Shown here in pieces: positions 5,162-7,860 of a DNA stretch of 7,860 nt. Position 1 is the stretch's first letter. Every line of letters begins with the position of its first letter. The DNA comes from Planctomycetia bacterium (GTDB taxonomy: Bacteria > Planctomycetota > Phycisphaerae > Phycisphaerales > UBA1924): NCBI GenBank assembly GCA_005776545.1, contig SXOY01000196.1:1-7860 (forward strand). Direction: 5' to 3'. The notes under the pieces are model-generated. The model saw only the letters and a list, made by a program, of their open reading frames with translations. It searched no databases and was not told the DNA's origin. The position numbers and the translations under genes were made by a program.

Positions 5162-5959
5162 ATGCCAACTCGACCACTCCCACACCTGGAAACTCCAGCA
5201 CCCTCGCAACGCGCCACCAAGGTTGTAAAGACCAGCGCAGGCACCGTCTCGCGCGTCGATGCAGATGATGGACCCGGAATTCGTGTCCTGTGTGTGGATG
5301 ATCACGCAGTCCTGGTCGAAGGGCTGAAAGCCAAATTTGCGATCGAAGGCAGAATCCGCGTTGTCGGCCATCTCACAACAGCAGAACATCTGCTCGAAGA
5401 AGTCTCGCAATTGCGACCAGACCTGGTGTTGCTCGACATTGAGATGCCCGGCCCCGATGTCTTTGATATGGCCGATCGCATGCACCACATGAGACCCGAA
5501 ATGCGATTTGTATTTTTCAGCGCCCATATTCGAGATGGCTATCTGGCAAATGCATACCAATGCGGTGCATGGGGCTACTTTGCAAAGAGTGATGATCTGG
5601 ACGACATCGTCGCGGGGATCATGGAGCTGGCACGAAGCAAATCCGGGACATTTGTCATGGGACCAAAGGTGCGGCAAAGGTGTGGCGCAGCCAGACCCGC
5701 GAATTCGCGAGCACATTCTAAATCAGCACCGCCGGAAGATGCACGCCCAGCGACGCCACTAGATGCCCTCAGCGCACGCGAAATCGAAGTCCTCCACCTC
5801 ATCGGCAAAGGGCTATCGCGGGTGCAGATCGGAAAAGAACTCTCCCGAAGCGTAAAGACGATCGATGGACATCAAGACCGAATGATGAAGAAACTGAAGA
5901 TCATTTCGCGATCGGAACTCTTACGATTCGCGATTCGCGAGGGATTCGCCGAAGCTTGA
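5162..5959 (+). CDS. NarL/FixJ-type response regulator (receiver plus LuxR HTH)
   Basis: A 265-residue transcription regulator. A polar N-terminal extension of about 38 residues precedes the receiver domain (about 39-165). The receiver has the acidic pair Asp46-Asp47 (VLCVDDHAVL), phospho-acceptor Asp92 (LVLLDIEMPG), Ser120 (FFSAHI) and Lys142 (GYFAKSDD), so all key phosphorylation residues are present. A Pro/Ala-rich linker (about 175-200) leads to a LuxR-type helix-turn-helix (201-260): LSAREIEVLHLIGKGLS, then IGKELSRSVKTIDGHQDRMMKKL as the DNA-recognition part, ending in RSELLRFAIREGF. Phosphorylation by the upstream PAS kinase (15 nt away, coupled) would promote dimerisation and DNA binding. 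The target is not known; the divergent cluster and its own operon are natural candidates. The N-terminal extension is unusual for the NarL family, though an internal start near the receiver has no strong SD. Confidence 0.95.
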   Translation: MPTRPLPHLETPAPSQRATKVVKTSAGTVSRVDADDGPGIRVLCVDDHAVLVEGLKAKFAIEGRIRVVGHLTTAEHLLEEVSQLRPDLVLLDIEMPGPDVFDMADRMHHMRPEMRFVFFSAHIRDGYLANAYQCGAWGYFAKSDDLDDIVAGIMELARSKSGTFVMGPKVRQRCGAARPANSRAHSKSAPPEDARPATPLDALSAREIEVLHLIGKGLSRVQIGKELSRSVKTIDGHQDRMMKKLKIISRSELLRFAIREGFAEA

Positions 5960-6002
5960 GTCGGTCTCCAGTCTCCAGCCGCATCGAGCGTTGTCGCCAT
6001 TA

Positions 6003-6347
6003 TCACATTGATTTCCAAAGTCCAATGATGTTGCCTTCGGGGTCTTTGAGCCACGCAAATGAACCCATACCCGGAACCTCTGTGGGAGGCACAACCGTGC
6101 TTCCACCCAGTTTCCCTGCGTGGTCCAGCGTTGCCTGGAGATTCTCTACCTGAGCATAAAACGTCACGTAATTGTGCGGCTCATGACCCAGACAATTGAT
6201 GTGCCCGCCAATTCCCGGCGCAGTCGCGTTCACCATCTGTGCTGGCCCGTAGTCCATAAACTCCCAGCCCAAGAGCGGACCATAGAACTTCTTCGCGATT
6301 TCAGGATTGCGACAACCGATCTCAAAATGTACTACTGGTGCGGCCAA
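6003..6347 (-). CDS. VOC-superfamily protein (glyoxalase/bleomycin-resistance fold)
   Basis: A small 114-residue protein with the paired βαβββ pattern of vicinal oxygen chelate proteins. It has VVHFEIGCRNPEIAKKFYGPLLGWEF near the N-terminus, a central GGHINCLG, VTFYAQVENLQATLDHAGKLGGSTVVPP, and a closing GSFAWLKDPEGNIIGLW. This last part is typical of the subgroup with PPTEVPGMG...DPEGNxxGLW. The first His (VVHFEI) is a usual metal ligand position. The glutamate that often ends the last strand is replaced by Lys (GLWKSM), so metal-dependent catalysis is uncertain. No substrate can be named. Start choice: AAGGAG lies 6 nt before a TTG that begins the conserved domain at once; the upstream in-frame ATG at 6452 would add 35 residues unlike the family. 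It converges on the response regulator gene (43 nt between stops) and is divergent from the protease gene. Confidence 0.85.
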   Translation of the reverse strand: MAAPVVHFEIGCRNPEIAKKFYGPLLGWEFMDYGPAQMVNATAPGIGGHINCLGHEPHNYVTFYAQVENLQATLDHAGKLGGSTVVPPTEVPGMGSFAWLKDPEGNIIGLWKSM

Positions 6348-6358
6348 TGGAATCTCCT
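6345..6358 (-). promoter_or_regulatory. SD supporting a TTG start for the VOC gene
   Basis: AAGGAG followed by 6 nt and TTG. It decides the start because no in-frame ATG lies at a sensible distance from it and the family homology begins right after the TTG. Confidence 0.6.
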
Positions 6359-6378
6359 TGCAATTGCGCGACAACCCT

Positions 6379-6399
6379 CTCGCAGAAGCGAGCATACCA
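6379..6399 (-). promoter_or_regulatory. Possible extended -10 promoter and hairpin upstream of the VOC gene
   Basis: On the minus strand TGG-TATGCT (6399-6391) fits an extended -10 element (TGnTATAAT, 4 of 6 core matches). It overlaps CTCGC-AGAA-GCGAG (6379-6392), a 5-bp hairpin with a 4-nt loop that would lie at or just after the transcription start. No matching -35 is evident, which extended -10 promoters may tolerate. Weak evidence only. Confidence 0.2.
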
Positions 6400-6425
6400 G
6401 ATTCTTTCCCAATTGGATGCAGACT

Positions 6426-6455
6426 TTGCCATGAACGACCATGAATTTGCATGAT
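6426..6455 (+). promoter_or_regulatory. Candidate promoter for the metalloprotease gene
   Basis: TTGCCA (6426-6431, 5 of 6 to TTGACA), an 18-nt spacer and CATGAT (6450-6455, 4 of 6). Start of transcription would fall near 6461-6462, close to the earlier of two possible ATG codons. Modest support. Confidence 0.3.
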
Positions 6456-6502
6456 TTGGGATGATCCCGGAAATCACGCGGTACTTTCCGCTATTCTTCA
6501 GC

Positions 6503-7860
6503 ATGCTGAAGACCCGTTTGCCCATATGTGTTGTCGCAGGTTGGCTGATGTGCGGTGACGCTTTTGGTCGCGTACCACAAGGGACACCCAAAAGCTGTGA
6601 CTGGACCGCCACTGGTAACGATGCGACCATCTACAACAGCGTTGATCTCAATGGTGATGGCTTTGACGATCTTGTGTGTCTGAATAAATCCGGACAGCTC
6701 TGGGCCGCACTCAACGTGAATGGATGGAAATCGGCAGGGTGGAATGAAGTACGCCCATCAGGGAGCGATCCAATTCTGGATATCTTCGGCCACAACGAGT
6801 CCGCAAAACTGGGACGAACTGAATTAGCCCTCGTCTTCGCTGACCGAATTGAAATCGTAATCGGATCAGATGGCAAGACACAGATTCGATCAACCGAGCG
6901 TTTGCCCGATGGAGCCAGATTCATTGCCAGTGAACGCGGTGCCTCTGCAACCGGTGAAGCTGAGACGTGGCCACCGAAAATCGTAGAAATGCTGCCACCT
7001 CGCCTGGGCCTTGGCGTGACCAGCACCGACATGGCACCAGCGCTTGGTACTCCGCCACCATACCAGCCAGATGCAAAGCTCGTCGCACGCACGTTGATGG
7101 ACGTCAATAACGATGGCGTCGCAGATCACGTCAACATTTATCACATGACCAAAGTGTGGAATGAACACATAGTGCGAGTCACCACGTCGCCCAACGCTGC
7201 ATCCACCGATCAGGATGGTGATGCTCTCACCGATGATGAAGAAGCGACCATCGGCACCGATCCATACAACCGCGATACTGATGATGATGGCTTCCTCGAT
7301 GGCTGGGAGGTCCACGGACTGCCGCGAAACTTGGATATGGGAGCCTTCATAAAACCGTACGCGAAAGATGCCCCCGAAAGCGATCACGACATGATGCTCA
7401 AGCCGCTGCGGCAGGATGTCATCGTCAATGTCTCATACTTCGAGGGCGTAAACCCCGAGCAATTCCGCGGCGAAATGCCAAGGGTGCAGGCGGTGTATCG
7501 CAAACTAAACTGCACGAATAATGACGGCACTCGCGGCATATTCGTGCACTTCAGAGAGTTGCCCGGATTCGTTTCAAAAGACGATCAGAAAATGCCGTGG
7601 TGGGATGTGGGCAACAAATATTTCCCCCAGCGTGAACGTGGACTGATGCACTGGTTGCAAGTGACGCCCTGGGGCGGCGGGCAATCAAGCGAAACCGGCG
7701 ACATGGGTGGGTGCGGCAATAACTGGATGGTCTTCGCCCACGAATTCGGACACCAGATGTCGCTCAGTCACACTGGCGACTGCGCCCCGGCGTGGTGCCC
7801 CTTGTATCCATCCCTCATGTCATACGCATTCAGTTATTCATTTGACGGCGATGGCAACAA
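6503..7860 (+). CDS. Secreted metzincin-type zinc metalloprotease with FG-GAP-like and TSP3 segments (partial, runs off the window)
   Basis: The first 452 residues of an open frame that continues past the window. The N-terminus MLKTRLPICVVAGWLMC looks like a Sec signal peptide, cleaved probably near Ala26-Phe-Gly, giving an exported protein. FG-GAP/VCBS-like calcium loops follow at 48-56 (DLNGDGFDD) and 200-208 (DVNNDGVAD). A thrombospondin type-3 pair lies at 236-268 (TDQDGDALTDDEE, GTDPYNRDTDDDGFLDGWE). The catalytic domain begins about residue 290. HEFGHQMSLSH (413-423) supplies the zinc ligands His413, His417 and His423 and catalytic Glu414. SLMSY with Met439 is the Met-turn that defines metzincins. 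The usual Gly of HExxHxxGxxH is Ser420. Cysteines near the site (after SHTGD and before the Met-turn) could form a disulfide. The start is uncertain: ATG 6503 gives the cleaner signal peptide, ATG 6461 adds 14 residues, and neither has an SD. Substrate unknown. Confidence 0.9.
   Translation, partial: MLKTRLPICVVAGWLMCGDAFGRVPQGTPKSCDWTATGNDATIYNSVDLNGDGFDDLVCLNKSGQLWAALNVNGWKSAGWNEVRPSGSDPILDIFGHNESAKLGRTELALVFADRIEIVIGSDGKTQIRSTERLPDGARFIASERGASATGEAETWPPKIVEMLPPRLGLGVTSTDMAPALGTPPPYQPDAKLVARTLMDVNNDGVADHVNIYHMTKVWNEHIVRVTTSPNAASTDQDGDALTDDEEATIGTDPYNRDTDDDGFLDGWEVHGLPRNLDMGAFIKPYAKDAPESDHDMMLKPLRQDVIVNVSYFEGVNPEQFRGEMPRVQAVYRKLNCTNNDGTRGIFVHFRELPGFVSKDDQKMPWWDVGNKYFPQRERGLMHWLQVTPWGGGQSSETGDMGGCGNNWMVFAHEFGHQMSLSHTGDCAPAWCPLYPSLMSYAFSYSFDGDGN

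Noticed and set aside
5018..5716. 232-residue minus-strand open frame
   Set aside because: It is antisense to the kinase end and the receiver domain, both clearly coding; Cys- and His-rich composition without domain signals.
5960..6002. Terminator between the response regulator and VOC genes
   Set aside because: The 43 nt contain only a short tandem repeat of TCTCCAG and no stable hairpin with a T-run.
6890..7387. 165-residue minus-strand open frame rich in Ile and Val
   Set aside because: It mirrors the Asp-rich calcium repeats of the metalloprotease: GAT codons read as ATC on the other strand, which explains its composition.

Overview
This is a bacterial window with a mid-range base composition. 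Shine-Dalgarno (SD) sequences of the AAGGAG/GGGAG type sit 6-10 nt before most starts. The gene set (an FixL-like PAS histidine kinase with a NarL/FixJ-type regulator, CsrA, a DUF2934-like protein, a baeRF/Host_attach protein, and a secreted FG-GAP/TSP3 metalloprotease) would fit a planctomycete or another large-genome environmental bacterium. That assignment is inference; no marker gene settles it. There are no rRNA or tRNA genes, insertion sequences or CRISPR arrays.

Layout. (1) 1-343: upstream DNA with three GGGAAC repeats, then a small plus-strand membrane protein (92-343). (2) 403-2913: a compact minus-strand cluster that reads right to left: DUF2934-like protein, HMA-like (heavy-metal-associated fold) protein, two-CBS-domain protein, CsrA, baeRF/Host_attach protein, and a putative lipoprotein. 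Gaps are mostly about 40-55 nt and only 9 nt before the lipoprotein, which suggests one operon. An unidentified small gene (3029-3292) may lead it. (3) 3293-3475: a divergent intergenic region with a good candidate promoter for the plus strand. (4) 3476-5959: a two-gene operon for a soluble PAS histidine kinase and a LuxR/NarL-type response regulator. (5) 6003-6347, minus strand: a small glyoxalase-fold (VOC) protein with a TTG start. (6) 6503 to the window end: the N-terminal part of a secreted metzincin protease with FG-GAP-like and thrombospondin type-3 calcium-binding segments.

How the genes may work together. The kinase has a PAS domain resembling the FixL haem PAS domain, including residues in line with the proximal histidine and distal arginine of Bradyrhizobium FixL. 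It is paired with a DNA-binding regulator and lies head-to-head with a cluster of small regulatory proteins: a CBS ligand sensor, an RNA-binding CsrA variant and a release-factor-like protein. The working idea is a redox-, oxygen- or energy-responsive two-component system that controls a post-transcriptional stress module, similar in logic to DosS/DosR or FixL/FixJ regulons. This is inferred from layout and domain content only. The VOC protein and protease look like unrelated neighbours.
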